A DNA stretch of 47,801 bases from Bermanella sp. (GTDB lineage Bacteria > Pseudomonadota > Gammaproteobacteria > Pseudomonadales > Oceanobacteraceae), in NCBI GenBank assembly GCA_029938135.1, contig JAPYOO010000006.1:1-47801 (forward strand). Direction: 5' to 3'. This document shows positions 27,049 to 35,350 of this stretch, piece by piece (the first letter of the stretch is position 1; the number at the start of each line of letters is the position of its first letter). The notes beneath the pieces were generated by a model, which made no database searches, had not been told where the DNA came from, and saw only the letters and a program-made list of their open reading frames with translations. The position numbers were made by a program, and so were the translations under genes.

Positions 27049-27075
27049 AAAAACCAGCTTAGTAGCTGGTTTTTT
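27049..27075 (+). terminator. Intrinsic terminator of adk
   Basis: AAAAACCAGCT (27049-27059) and AGCTGGTTTTT (27064-27074) form a stem with a TAGT loop and a T-tract, 28 bases after the stop. Confidence 0.85.
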
Positions 27076-27421
27076 GGATTTTACACACCTCGTTTATTTC
27101 CTAAACTCGACTTTTATACCCATCACCACCGGTACCTGTATTAAAATGTACTGCGAGCTGAATAACGTTAATCTTAAGCTGTGCTCCACTCAACCTCCCT
27201 TCTTACTCATTATTTGAATGTCTTTTTACACTTATAGACAAATACAATATCGAATAAAGTACAGCCGACACTTTCACAATAACCTCCCTAATATCTGAGA
27301 AATGACATTCTTTTAGGAAATATTAAATAACAGGTTTAAGCAAAGTCAAAATCGGTGCGAACTTCTTTTGAATGGCATTAAAAAATTACTCTGCGCTCTG
27401 GCAGATTGCTTAGCTCGAACC

Positions 27422-27437
27422 ACTACATCCATGTAGT
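27422..27437. repeat. Short extragenic palindrome
   Basis: ACTACAT and ATGTAGT form a perfect 7-bp inverted repeat around CC. Read on the other strand its centre is ATGGAT. This is similar in style to the AAGGA-centred palindromes at 29560-29626, so it may belong to a REP-like family. Confidence 0.4.
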
Positions 27438-27518
27438 TGTGCATTTATTGATATACCGTACATAATTATGTCCAAATGGCATATCATATTGCTTATTAGA
27501 TTCTTTTGAGCAGATCAC

Positions 27519-28481
27519 ATGTCACAAAAAACCGCCGTTATATTAGTGAATTTGGGAACGCCAGACGCACCGACACAACCTGCGGTGCGTAAATTTCTAA
27601 AAGATTTTTTATGGGACGACCGCATCATAAAACGCAACCCCGTGTGGTGGCTGGTACTAAATGCCATTATTTTGAACACGCGCCCTAAACGAGTGGCCAA
27701 ACTATATGAAAGCATTTGGCAAGACGACAGTCCGATTCGCACTATTGGTTACCAGCAAAAAAACAGTCTACAAACCCTTTTAAAAGATCAGGCCCAAGTC
27801 ATGCTTGCCATGACCTATGGGCAACCTTCCTTTAAAACCTGTTTAGATGAGCTTAATAATAACGGTTTTGAGAAGGTTATCGTCTTACCTTTATTTCCTC
27901 AGTATTCAGCCACCACAACTGGGGCAGTATTCGATCAAGTGGCTGATTTCATAAAAAAAACACGTAATATTCCTGAAATTCAACTTATAAAAGACTACCA
28001 CCAGCACGATGTTTACATTGATGCCTTAGCCAATTCAATCGAAAAACATTGGCAGAAAAACGGTAAAAGCGAAAAACTTCTATTGTCATTCCATGGCATT
28101 CCACAAGTTTACGTGGATAAAGGGGACCCTTATGAACAGCAAGTTAAAAATACTGTAAGTAAATTAGCTCACAAACTAGATCTCGCTGAACAGGACTATC
28201 AACTATGTTTCCAAAGCCGATTTGGACCCACTCAATGGCTAGAACCATATACCGATAAAACATTAGAAGAATGGGCTAAAAATGGCGTTAAATCTGTTGA
28301 TGTCATTTGCCCCGCTTTTAGTGCTGATTGCTTAGAGACACTAGAAGAGATCAGTGAAGAAAATAAAGAGATATTTTTAAATCATGGTGGCGAGCAATAT
28401 TGCTACATTCCGGCATTGAATAATGATGAATTACACATTCAAATGATGAAACAGATTATCGATCCACATTTAGTTCCATAA
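27519..28481 (+). CDS. hemH: Ferrochelatase
   Basis: HemH inserts ferrous iron into protoporphyrin IX, the last step of heme synthesis. The 320-aa protein opens with KTAVILVNLGTPDAPT. It has the catalytic His in LLSFHGIPQVYVDKGDPY and the metal-path Glu in CLETLEEISEEN. FQSRFGPTQWLEPYTD is family-typical. It stands alone after a 497-base spacer. It is relevant to the window's heme peroxidase only in a general way. Confidence 0.95.
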   Translation: MSQKTAVILVNLGTPDAPTQPAVRKFLKDFLWDDRIIKRNPVWWLVLNAIILNTRPKRVAKLYESIWQDDSPIRTIGYQQKNSLQTLLKDQAQVMLAMTYGQPSFKTCLDELNNNGFEKVIVLPLFPQYSATTTGAVFDQVADFIKKTRNIPEIQLIKDYHQHDVYIDALANSIEKHWQKNGKSEKLLLSFHGIPQVYVDKGDPYEQQVKNTVSKLAHKLDLAEQDYQLCFQSRFGPTQWLEPYTDKTLEEWAKNGVKSVDVICPAFSADCLETLEEISEENKEIFLNHGGEQYCYIPALNNDELHIQMMKQIIDPHLVP

Positions 28482-28746
28482 CATGTTTTATTCTAATTAA
28501 GAGCAGAACACGTTAATTCAATTCACAGCGCTCACGTTTCTAAATTTAAAATCGTGAACGCCATTTCTTATCCTTTTACGAATAAATAACAATAAATGTT
28601 ATTTTTTTGCGCCAATATTTCTGTTTTCGAAGCAATTAAGTAGTTTTTTTAAAAAAAATCCTTTATTTTTACTTAAAGACTTTGCTCTTATCTTTTTTTA
28701 GACTATTTTTTTATTGATACACTTTTATTAACAAAAGGAAAATATT

Positions 28747-29466
28747 ATGGCTAAAGGTCGTAAAAAAGCTGTTGCGAAAAAACGCGTAGCGAAAAAAGCT
28801 CCTGCTATTACCTCTCCTGCATTAGTGAAAGCTGCAAAAGCAGCCGATAAAGCTAATAAAGCAATAGCAGACTCCACCGCCAAAACGGCAGCCGCTAATA
28901 AAAAGCTAGTTGTCGCTCGTAAAAAGGCATCTTCTACGGGTACTGCAGCGGCTAAAAAAGCAGTTGTATCTGCTCGTGCAGCCCTTGCTAAGCAAAAAGC
29001 ATCTCTATCTAGCGCTAAAGATAGTGTGCGTGAAGCTAAGAAAATGGCTCAAGCAGCCAACATCGAAGCTAAAGTTGCTGCCGCTGCTGCTGCCGCTGCT
29101 GAAGCTGCAAAAGCCTTTGAAGCTTCTTTAGCCGAAAAAGCGGATGCTGACTTAGTAACTGCCGTTGCTGCATTTGAAGCTAAGTGGCGTGCTGCCCGTA
29201 CTCGTAAAGATGCCGCTAAAGTTAAAGCTAAAGCTAAAAAAGCCGCTGCTAAAGACAAGGCCGCCGCCAAGAAAGCCGCCGCTAAGCTTAAATCATTGGC
29301 AAAGCCTGCTAAGAAAAAGCCTGCTAAGAAGAAACCTGCTGCTAAGAAGAAGCCCGTAGCTAAGAAAAAGCCGGCTGCAAAGAAAAAGCCAGCGGCTAAA
29401 AAGAAGCCTGCTGCTAAGAAAAAAACAGCGGCTAAGAAGAAGCCAGCTAAAAAAGCGAAGAAGTAA
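28747..29466 (+). CDS. Histone H1-like Lys/Ala-rich DNA-binding protein (AlgP-like)
   Basis: The 239-aa product is very basic and built almost only of Lys and Ala. An N-terminal basic patch precedes a long Ala-rich predicted helix or coiled coil (about residues 20-150). The tail of about 60 residues consists of repeated AAKKKP-type hexapeptides. Such tails resemble eukaryotic H1 and bind DNA; Pseudomonas AlgP/AlgR3 and chlamydial Hc proteins are the nearest types. Codons for the repeats are nearly identical, making this a slippage-prone direct repeat. AAAAGGAAAAT lies before the ATG. It is monocistronic, with a strong terminator. Confidence 0.85.
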   Translation: MAKGRKKAVAKKRVAKKAPAITSPALVKAAKAADKANKAIADSTAKTAAANKKLVVARKKASSTGTAAAKKAVVSARAALAKQKASLSSAKDSVREAKKMAQAANIEAKVAAAAAAAAEAAKAFEASLAEKADADLVTAVAAFEAKWRAARTRKDAAKVKAKAKKAAAKDKAAAKKAAAKLKSLAKPAKKKPAKKKPAAKKKPVAKKKPAAKKKPAAKKKPAAKKKTAAKKKPAKKAKK

Positions 29467-29523
29467 TTCGCTAGCAGATTAACTCTGCTACCTTCTAACA
29501 GGGCTATTTAGCCCTAATAGAAT

Positions 29524-29559
29524 AAAAGCCGATGCAACCATGTTGCATCGGCTTTTTTT
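29524..29559 (+). terminator. Intrinsic terminator of the H1-like gene
   Basis: AAAAGCCGATGCAAC (29524-29538) pairs with GTTGCATCGGCTTTT around a 3-base CAT loop and runs into seven T. This is one of the strongest terminators in the window. Confidence 0.92.
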
Positions 29560-29626
29560 ATGCTCAAGGATGAGCTGTATCCTAGTATTGTATGGAACAA
29601 GTACTAGGGTATGCTCAAGGATGAGC
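29560..29626. repeat. Composite palindromic repeat (REP-like pair)
   Basis: The 16-mer ATGCTCAAGGATGAGC occurs twice in direct orientation (29560-29575 and 29611-29626). Each copy is a GCTCA/TGAGC hairpin around AGGA. Between them CCTAGTA (29581-29587) and TACTAGG (29602-29608) form a third stem. Two small hairpins flanking a central one are typical of REP/BIME-type extragenic elements. Confidence 0.65.
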
Positions 29627-29861
29627 GGCCGTTTAAAGCTCCCGACAAAGATGACATTTCCTTCACCCAAGTGGGTCACTTAGGAACGAGACGGGAAAGG
29701 CACAGCAATAAAGAAAACCTTGCCACTTAAGCGAACAAACAAAACACTGTTTAAAAACACATACCTAAGTTTATTAACACTGTAAATCTTAGGGCCATCA
29801 CCTTGTTAGCAATTATGTTAGACTGGCGCTCCTGATTTACCCAATACTTGAGATGTATTTT

Positions 29862-30578
29862 ATGGCGAACCTGCTTGTTATTGAAGCCGCCAGCGACAGC
29901 TGTTCTATTGCACTGCAAATAGATAATCACATTTTTGAACGCATTGAAGCGGCACCGCGTATGCATAGCCGACTTTTATATCCGATGTTAAATGACTTAA
30001 TGGATCAAGCGGGCATTAAACCGGCGCAGTTAGATGCCGTGGTTTTTGGTAAAGGGCCTGGTTCTTTTACCGGTTTGCGTATTGCGGCCGCGACAGCACA
30101 AGGCATCGGATTCGCCTGTGATATTCCATTAATTGGCATTTCTACTCTTCAAGCTATGGCGACACAGGCTCGAGAAGAACTTGGGGGCGATAACGTTATT
30201 TCCATTATGGATGCCCGTATGAATGAACTTTATGTGGGGTTTTATGGATTTGATGAAAATACGCAGTTAATGCAGCCTCAGATTAATGATCAATTAAGTC
30301 CAGTTGAAGCCAGTTTGCAGCAAATGAATATTGTAACAACTGATGGACTAACGGCCTGTGGTCACGGCCTTAAATTAACGCACGTTTTAGATGTTTCGAT
30401 CCAAGAAATACCTCAGCAAGACCCCCTGCAACTTCTAAAAGCGCGCTCAATGTTGCCCATGGCCAATTATCTATATGAACAACAAGACGTCATTAACCCT
30501 GAACAAGTGGAGCTAGTGTATTTGCGAGAGCAAAGCCACTGGAAAACCATCAAGCAACAGAAACAACTAAAAAAATAA
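29862..30578 (+). CDS. tsaB: tRNA threonylcarbamoyladenosine biosynthesis protein TsaB
   Basis: TsaB partners TsaD/TsaE in making t6A37 on ANN-decoding tRNAs. It is an ASKHA-fold protein beginning LLVIEAASDSCSIALQ with the conserved GKGPGSFTGLRIA segment. ATG 29862 gives 238 aa beginning MANLLV. An in-frame ATG at 29853 would add three residues and touches its only possible ribosome site, so 29862 is preferred. The gene is followed 25 bases later by uppP. Confidence 0.93.
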   Translation: MANLLVIEAASDSCSIALQIDNHIFERIEAAPRMHSRLLYPMLNDLMDQAGIKPAQLDAVVFGKGPGSFTGLRIAAATAQGIGFACDIPLIGISTLQAMATQAREELGGDNVISIMDARMNELYVGFYGFDENTQLMQPQINDQLSPVEASLQQMNIVTTDGLTACGHGLKLTHVLDVSIQEIPQQDPLQLLKARSMLPMANYLYEQQDVINPEQVELVYLREQSHWKTIKQQKQLKK

Positions 30579-30603
30579 AACAATCTAAATATTAAGGAAT
30601 AAT

Positions 30604-31416
30604 ATGGAATGGTGGCAGGCCGTTGTTTTGGCCGTTTTGCAGGGACTCACCGAATTTTTACCGGTATCCAGTTCAGCACATTTAATACTCCCCTCACAAC
30701 TTTTAGGCTGGCCCGATCAAGGTCTAGCCTTTGATGTGGCTGTACATGTGGGCACATTACTGGCTGTTATGTTTTATTTTCGCACCGATATCGCTAAATT
30801 AACCAAGGGCTTTTTCCAAAGTACTTTTTTGCGCACCCCCAACCAAGATGGAAAAATGGCTTGGTGGATTATTATTGCAACCATGCCAGCAGGTTTCATT
30901 GGTTTGTGCCTTAATGGCTTTATTGAGGATCATTTTAGACATGTTGCGGTGATTGCCAGTACCACCATTATATTTGGTGTATTTTTATTACTGGCCGACC
31001 GCCGTAAAAACCTCGTTAAGCAAATAAGTGAAATGCCATTACGGCACGCACTTTACATAGGTGCAGCACAAGCAATAGCACTAATACCTGGAACCAGTCG
31101 TTCTGGCATTACTATCACCATGGCGTTATTTTTAGGGTATCAACGCTCTGAAGCTGCACGTTTTAGCTTTTTACTGTCTATGCCTTTGATTATATTGGCC
31201 GGCGGGTACAAAGCCTGTGAACTACTTGCCAGCTCAACACCTATTGCTTGGGGACTTATTTTCATGGGCGTACTGGTCTCAAGTTTCAGTGCTTATATTT
31301 GTATTCACTTCTTTTTAAAGCTCATTGAGCAGCTGTCCATGACCCCATTTGTTATTTACCGACTCCTACTGGGCGGACTGTTGTTCACAGCCCTTTATGT
31401 TGGCTGGATTTTATAA
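30604..31416 (+). CDS. uppP: Undecaprenyl-diphosphatase
   Basis: UppP (BacA) dephosphorylates undecaprenyl pyrophosphate so the lipid carrier can be reused in cell wall synthesis. The 270-aa membrane protein has the two active-site motifs EFLPVSSSAHL (residues 17-27) and PGTSRSGITI, plus about eight hydrophobic helices. AAGGAATA precedes the ATG. It sits in a compact tsaB-uppP-rsmJ unit, ending 3 bases before rsmJ. Confidence 0.95.
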   Translation: MEWWQAVVLAVLQGLTEFLPVSSSAHLILPSQLLGWPDQGLAFDVAVHVGTLLAVMFYFRTDIAKLTKGFFQSTFLRTPNQDGKMAWWIIIATMPAGFIGLCLNGFIEDHFRHVAVIASTTIIFGVFLLLADRRKNLVKQISEMPLRHALYIGAAQAIALIPGTSRSGITITMALFLGYQRSEAARFSFLLSMPLIILAGGYKACELLASSTPIAWGLIFMGVLVSSFSAYICIHFFLKLIEQLSMTPFVIYRLLLGGLLFTALYVGWIL

Positions 31417-31419
31417 GTT

Positions 31420-32202
31420 ATGACCGACCACTCATTTCAACTTGAACTTGTTTGCACTCAAGAAAGCCTACAAGATAAAGCTCAGCAATTGGCTGTGCGC
31501 TTAGGCCTTTCGCTGTGCACCCAAGTAAAAGATGACAGCCAATTAAGTTTATTACTGAACGAGAGTGGTTTAAGCCTTTTACGACCCGGCGACAAGGCTC
31601 TAGGCGCTTTGCTGGTGGATTTTAATGATGGCGCCCTCACATGGCGACGTAACCACGGCGGCGGCACAGGCCAGGCCGTGGCAAAAGCCGTGGGGTTAAA
31701 ACAAAAAAAGGCACTGACTATTTTAGATGCCACTGCGGGCACGGCCACTGATTCATTTGTACTGGCCGCATTGGGATGCCACATGACAATGGTGGAGAGG
31801 CACCCGATCGTGGCTGCGTTACTGGAAGACGCATTGTTACGCGCGCAAAATGAAGTCGATGTCTATGACATCACACAGCGCATGAAATTGCACAACGGCA
31901 GCAGCCTTCAATACATGCACAATTTAGCTAACGACAGCTTTGATGTGGTGTATCTAGACCCCATGTTTCCTCATTCGGGAAAAAAAGCCCAAGTGAAAAA
32001 ATCTATGCAATATTTTCGCGATATGGTGGGTAAAGATGAAGATGCCGATGATCTATTGGCCCCCGCTATCAGGCTGGCTAAATATCGGGTCGTGGTTAAG
32101 AGACCTAGAAAAAGCCCCCATCTAAACAATCAAACCCCAAGCTATAGCCAAGAAGGTAAAGCAAACCGGTTTGATATTTATGTTAATAAATCAATGAAAT
32201 AG
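31420..32202 (+). CDS. rsmJ: 16S rRNA (guanine1516-N2)-methyltransferase
   Basis: RsmJ methylates N2 of G1516 in 16S rRNA. The 260-aa protein has the SAM site ILDATAGTATDSFVLA, the acidic strand MVERHP, and the catalytic DPMFP in YLDPMFPHSGKKA. The central NHGGGTGQAVAKAVG is family-specific. It starts 3 bases after uppP and ends at a perfect bidirectional hairpin. Confidence 0.94.
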   Translation: MTDHSFQLELVCTQESLQDKAQQLAVRLGLSLCTQVKDDSQLSLLLNESGLSLLRPGDKALGALLVDFNDGALTWRRNHGGGTGQAVAKAVGLKQKKALTILDATAGTATDSFVLAALGCHMTMVERHPIVAALLEDALLRAQNEVDVYDITQRMKLHNGSSLQYMHNLANDSFDVVYLDPMFPHSGKKAQVKKSMQYFRDMVGKDEDADDLLAPAIRLAKYRVVVKRPRKSPHLNNQTPSYSQEGKANRFDIYVNKSMK

Positions 32203-32215
32203 TATGCGAATACAT

Positions 32216-32249
32216 CGTTAAAAGTAGCGAGGAAACGCTACTTTTAACG
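32216..32249. terminator. Bidirectional terminator between rsmJ and mazG
   Basis: CGTTAAAAGTAGCG (32216-32229) and CGCTACTTTTAACG (32236-32249) form a perfect 14-bp stem with a 6-base loop, between convergent genes. The A/T part of the stem serves as the U-tract in both directions. Confidence 0.8.
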
Positions 32250-32257
32250 ATTATTCA

Positions 32258-33079
32258 TCATGACTCAAGCTTCTTAGCCACCAGCCATAACAATTCCATT
32301 TGCTCTAAGTTTGCATCTTGTAACGCTATTCCCTGCTCTTTCAAACTGGCTTCTACATATTTAAAACGTCGCTCAAACTTTTCGTTGGTACTGCGAATGG
32401 CCATTTCTGGTTTCACATTCACATGACGGGCTAGATTTACCATGGCAAACATCACATCTCCCAATTCATCTTCGATATGGGCATGATCGTTTTCTAGCAT
32501 GGCCTCACGCAACTCTGCGATCTCTTCTTCTATTTTATCCAACACTTGAACAGCCTCTGGCCAGTCAAAACCCACCAAAGCTGCACGCTTTTGTAATTTT
32601 TCAGCGCGTTGGATGGCAGGCAGAGTTCGCGGAACATCATCTAAGATACTGGTGACGGCCTGTGCTTTGCCCTTGGCTTGCCGTTCAAGTTCTTTAATCG
32701 CCTCCCAACGCCCTTTAATTTGCTCATCGTTTAATGGCGAGGCATTTGATAACTGATATAGATCGCCATCAGGAAAAACATGCGGATGACGTCGCACCAG
32801 TTTAGTAACTAAGCTATCCACTACGTCAGCAAACTTAAAGTGCCCATCCTCAAGGCCTAATTGAGCGTAAAATATCACTTGGAACAAAAGATCGCCGAGC
32901 TCTTCTTGTAAATGGGCAAAATCTTTACGTTCAATGGCATCGGCTACTTCATAAGCTTCTTCCAGTGTACAAGGCACAATAGTGTCGTAGGTTTGTTTTA
33001 TATCCCAAGGACATCCACCGTTAGGGTCGCGTAAACGAGACATCAAATGCAGTAAATCATCGATTTGAAATTGCGACAT
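32258..33079 (-). CDS. mazG: Nucleoside triphosphate pyrophosphohydrolase MazG
   Basis: MazG hydrolyses NTPs to NMPs and PPi and can lower ppGpp levels. The 273-aa protein has both tandem MazG domains, with metal-binding helices EELGDLLFQVIFYAQL in the first and EDELGDVMFAMVNLARH in the second. Its start, LMSRLRDPNGGCPWDIKQT, is canonical. It follows relA by 24 bases on the minus strand, the usual relA-mazG pairing. Confidence 0.95.
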   Translation of the reverse strand: MSQFQIDDLLHLMSRLRDPNGGCPWDIKQTYDTIVPCTLEEAYEVADAIERKDFAHLQEELGDLLFQVIFYAQLGLEDGHFKFADVVDSLVTKLVRRHPHVFPDGDLYQLSNASPLNDEQIKGRWEAIKELERQAKGKAQAVTSILDDVPRTLPAIQRAEKLQKRAALVGFDWPEAVQVLDKIEEEIAELREAMLENDHAHIEDELGDVMFAMVNLARHVNVKPEMAIRSTNEKFERRFKYVEASLKEQGIALQDANLEQMELLWLVAKKLES

Positions 33080-33103
33080 GGTTAAACCTGACTATTCACT
33101 GAG

Positions 33104-35338
33104 TTATTGCTGATGACGGTGAACATCCATAATGTTGGGCAGCATTTGAATTTTATTAATGATTTGCCCTAATTGCTGCAAGCCCGCCACCTCAACTTTT
33201 AAAGTAACGTCGGCGGTACCGTCTTCATGACTCACTGTATTCATGGCCAATACATTCACGTCTTCGTTAGCAAGTGTAATCGTTATGTCTTTTAATAACC
33301 CACGGCGATCATAAGCTTTAACGGATAAATCCAACGGGTATAGTTTTTCAGGACTGCCGCCCCAACTCACTTGGGTAATTCGGTTACTGTGGCTTTGCAT
33401 GAGGTTAAGTAAATTATTACAGCCGGACTGATGAATGCTAACGCCTCGCCCTTGGGTGATATAACCCACGATAGGGTCCCCTGGAAGCGGCTGACAGCAC
33501 GAAGCCAATGTACTGAGTAACTTCCCCACACCATTGATAAACACGTCACTACCATCTGTAGCCTTCGCCTGAGTAACCGGCAATAAGCTCATTTGGTTAA
33601 TATGTTTGGGCTGTGATTCACTTTGTTTTTGCAGATGGTTAATAATTTGCCCAATACGTGTGCCACCGGAACCCAATGCTGCAAACAGATCATCTTGCGA
33701 ATTGAACTTCATTTCCTGGGCTATTATCGCTGCGTTTTGATTTAGCAAACCCACTCGTTTAAGCTCTTTATCTAAAATACTTTTACCATCTGCAATGTTC
33801 TGTTCACGGTTTTGGCTTTTAAACCAAGACGCCACTTTGGCCCGAGCGCGGGAGGTATTTACATAACCGTTTTCAGAATGTAACCAGTCGCGCCTAGGTT
33901 TGGCATCCTTACTGGTGAGCACTTCTATTTGATCGCCGGTTTTAACCAGATAATTCAGCGGAACCATTCGACCATTAACTTTAGCACCACGGCACTTATG
34001 GCCAATTTCAGTATGCACACGATAGGCAAAATCCACTGGCGTAGACTTAGGTTGCAGATCCACTACATGGCCATTAGGGGTGAAAACATAAATACGATCA
34101 GGCGTTACATCCTGACGCAAAGATCCCATTAATTCATTTAAGTCACCCAAATCTTCATGCCATTCAAGTACTTGGCGCAACCACGATATTTTTTCTTCAT
34201 AACCCGAATCTTTACCATTTACATCTGTGCCTTTATAAAGCCAATGGGCACAAACCCCCAGCTCGGCATCATCATGCATCTGGGGGGTACGAATTTGCAC
34301 TTCCAACACATTACCCTCTGGCCCCACCACAGCTGTATGCAAAGAGCGGTATCCGTTTTCTTTGGGATTCGCTATGTAGTCATCAAATTCATGGGGGATA
34401 TGTTTCCAAAAAGTATGAGCAATACCTAACGCGGCATAACAATCTTTAAGTTCGGGCACTAAAATACGCACGGCACGGATATCGTAAACTTGCGAAAACT
34501 CAATATTTTTGCGGCGCATCTTACGCCAGATGCTGTAGATGTGCTTGGCACGCCCTTGGATGTCACACTCAATGCCCGCACCTTCGATGGCATTTTTTAG
34601 GGTGTCCACCACATTCTCGATGTAGCTTTGACGCGCTAAGCGTTTTTCATCTAATAACTTGGCAATTTTTTTATAGGAATCGGGTTCAAGGTAGCGAAAA
34701 CTTAAATCTTCCAACTCCCATTTAATTTGACCTATGCCTAACCGGTGGGCCAAGGGAGCATAAATATCAAAAACTTCCCTTGCGACCTTTAAACGACGTT
34801 GCGGCTGCGCATTTTTAACCGCCCGAATAACACTGGTTCGTTCGGCTAACTTAATGAGTGCCACACGCACATCATCAATCATCGCCACCAGCATTTTTCG
34901 CATGTGCTCCACCTGGGCTTCGCTTTGCCCTAACACCTTTTGCTGGGACGCCGTTTGAGCCTGAGTAAGTGCAGCCATCTGCAACACACCATCAATCAAC
35001 TTGGCCACTTCACTGCCAAATTGCTTCTTTACCGAGGAAAGTGTTAAACGCCCTTCTCGCACAGGTCGATAAACAATAGCGGCGACAATACTGGCTTGAT
35101 CCAAATGCAGTTCGGCCAACACCTGTGTCATCTCTATGCCGATTTGCAAACTGGAAATATCCGCATTCCACTGAGCATGATTGGCGATGGCTTCAGTTTC
35201 AACTTTTTGTGCCAATAGACAGGCACGGCGAACTTGCTCTACATCTTTAATTTCTATTTGATGCTCAAGCGTTGCTATCCATGCTTCTATGTCCACCGAA
35301 CCATCATTAATAAGATGGTCGTCACGTACTTTAACCAT
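33104..35338 (-). CDS. relA: (p)ppGpp synthetase RelA
   Basis: RelA makes (p)ppGpp on stalled ribosomes in amino-acid starvation. The 744-aa protein has, in order, an inactive HD hydrolase domain, the synthetase domain with YDIRAVRI and ENGYRSLHTAVVGP, a TGS domain (DRIYVFTPNGHVVDLQ), a zinc-finger-like region and a C-terminal ACT domain. In the first domain the HD pair found in SpoT is replaced (AAIVYRPV), so it should be synthesis-only. It lies 12 bases after rlmD and just before mazG. Confidence 0.96.
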   Translation of the reverse strand: MVKVRDDHLINDGSVDIEAWIATLEHQIEIKDVEQVRRACLLAQKVETEAIANHAQWNADISSLQIGIEMTQVLAELHLDQASIVAAIVYRPVREGRLTLSSVKKQFGSEVAKLIDGVLQMAALTQAQTASQQKVLGQSEAQVEHMRKMLVAMIDDVRVALIKLAERTSVIRAVKNAQPQRRLKVAREVFDIYAPLAHRLGIGQIKWELEDLSFRYLEPDSYKKIAKLLDEKRLARQSYIENVVDTLKNAIEGAGIECDIQGRAKHIYSIWRKMRRKNIEFSQVYDIRAVRILVPELKDCYAALGIAHTFWKHIPHEFDDYIANPKENGYRSLHTAVVGPEGNVLEVQIRTPQMHDDAELGVCAHWLYKGTDVNGKDSGYEEKISWLRQVLEWHEDLGDLNELMGSLRQDVTPDRIYVFTPNGHVVDLQPKSTPVDFAYRVHTEIGHKCRGAKVNGRMVPLNYLVKTGDQIEVLTSKDAKPRRDWLHSENGYVNTSRARAKVASWFKSQNREQNIADGKSILDKELKRVGLLNQNAAIIAQEMKFNSQDDLFAALGSGGTRIGQIINHLQKQSESQPKHINQMSLLPVTQAKATDGSDVFINGVGKLLSTLASCCQPLPGDPIVGYITQGRGVSIHQSGCNNLLNLMQSHSNRITQVSWGGSPEKLYPLDLSVKAYDRRGLLKDITITLANEDVNVLAMNTVSHEDGTADVTLKVEVAGLQQLGQIINKIQMLPNIMDVHRHQQ

Positions 35339-35350
35339 AGTAAACCTGTC

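Larger units (their letters stand above)
27022..27518. other. Non-coding, AT-rich region between adk and hemH
   Basis: Apart from the adk terminator (27049-27075) and a short perfect palindrome (27422-27437), nothing recognisable was found. No ORF of protein-like character occurs on either strand. The hemH promoter must be in the right part, but no clear -35/-10 pair was fixed. Confidence 0.5.
29467..29861. other. Region between the H1-like gene and tsaB
   Basis: It holds two small hairpins (around 29471-29490 and 29501-29516), a strong terminator (29524-29559), a composite palindromic repeat (29560-29626), and about 235 bases with no recognised feature, which must include the tsaB promoter. 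Confidence 0.55.

Noticed and set aside
28530-28566. Inverted repeat after hemH (TCACG and CGTGA) as terminator
   Set aside because: The stem is short and imperfect and no T-tract follows directly.
29049-29270. Ala-rich ORF on the minus strand inside the H1-like gene
   Set aside because: It is the antisense shadow of the Lys/Ala repeat codons; low-complexity frames always open there.
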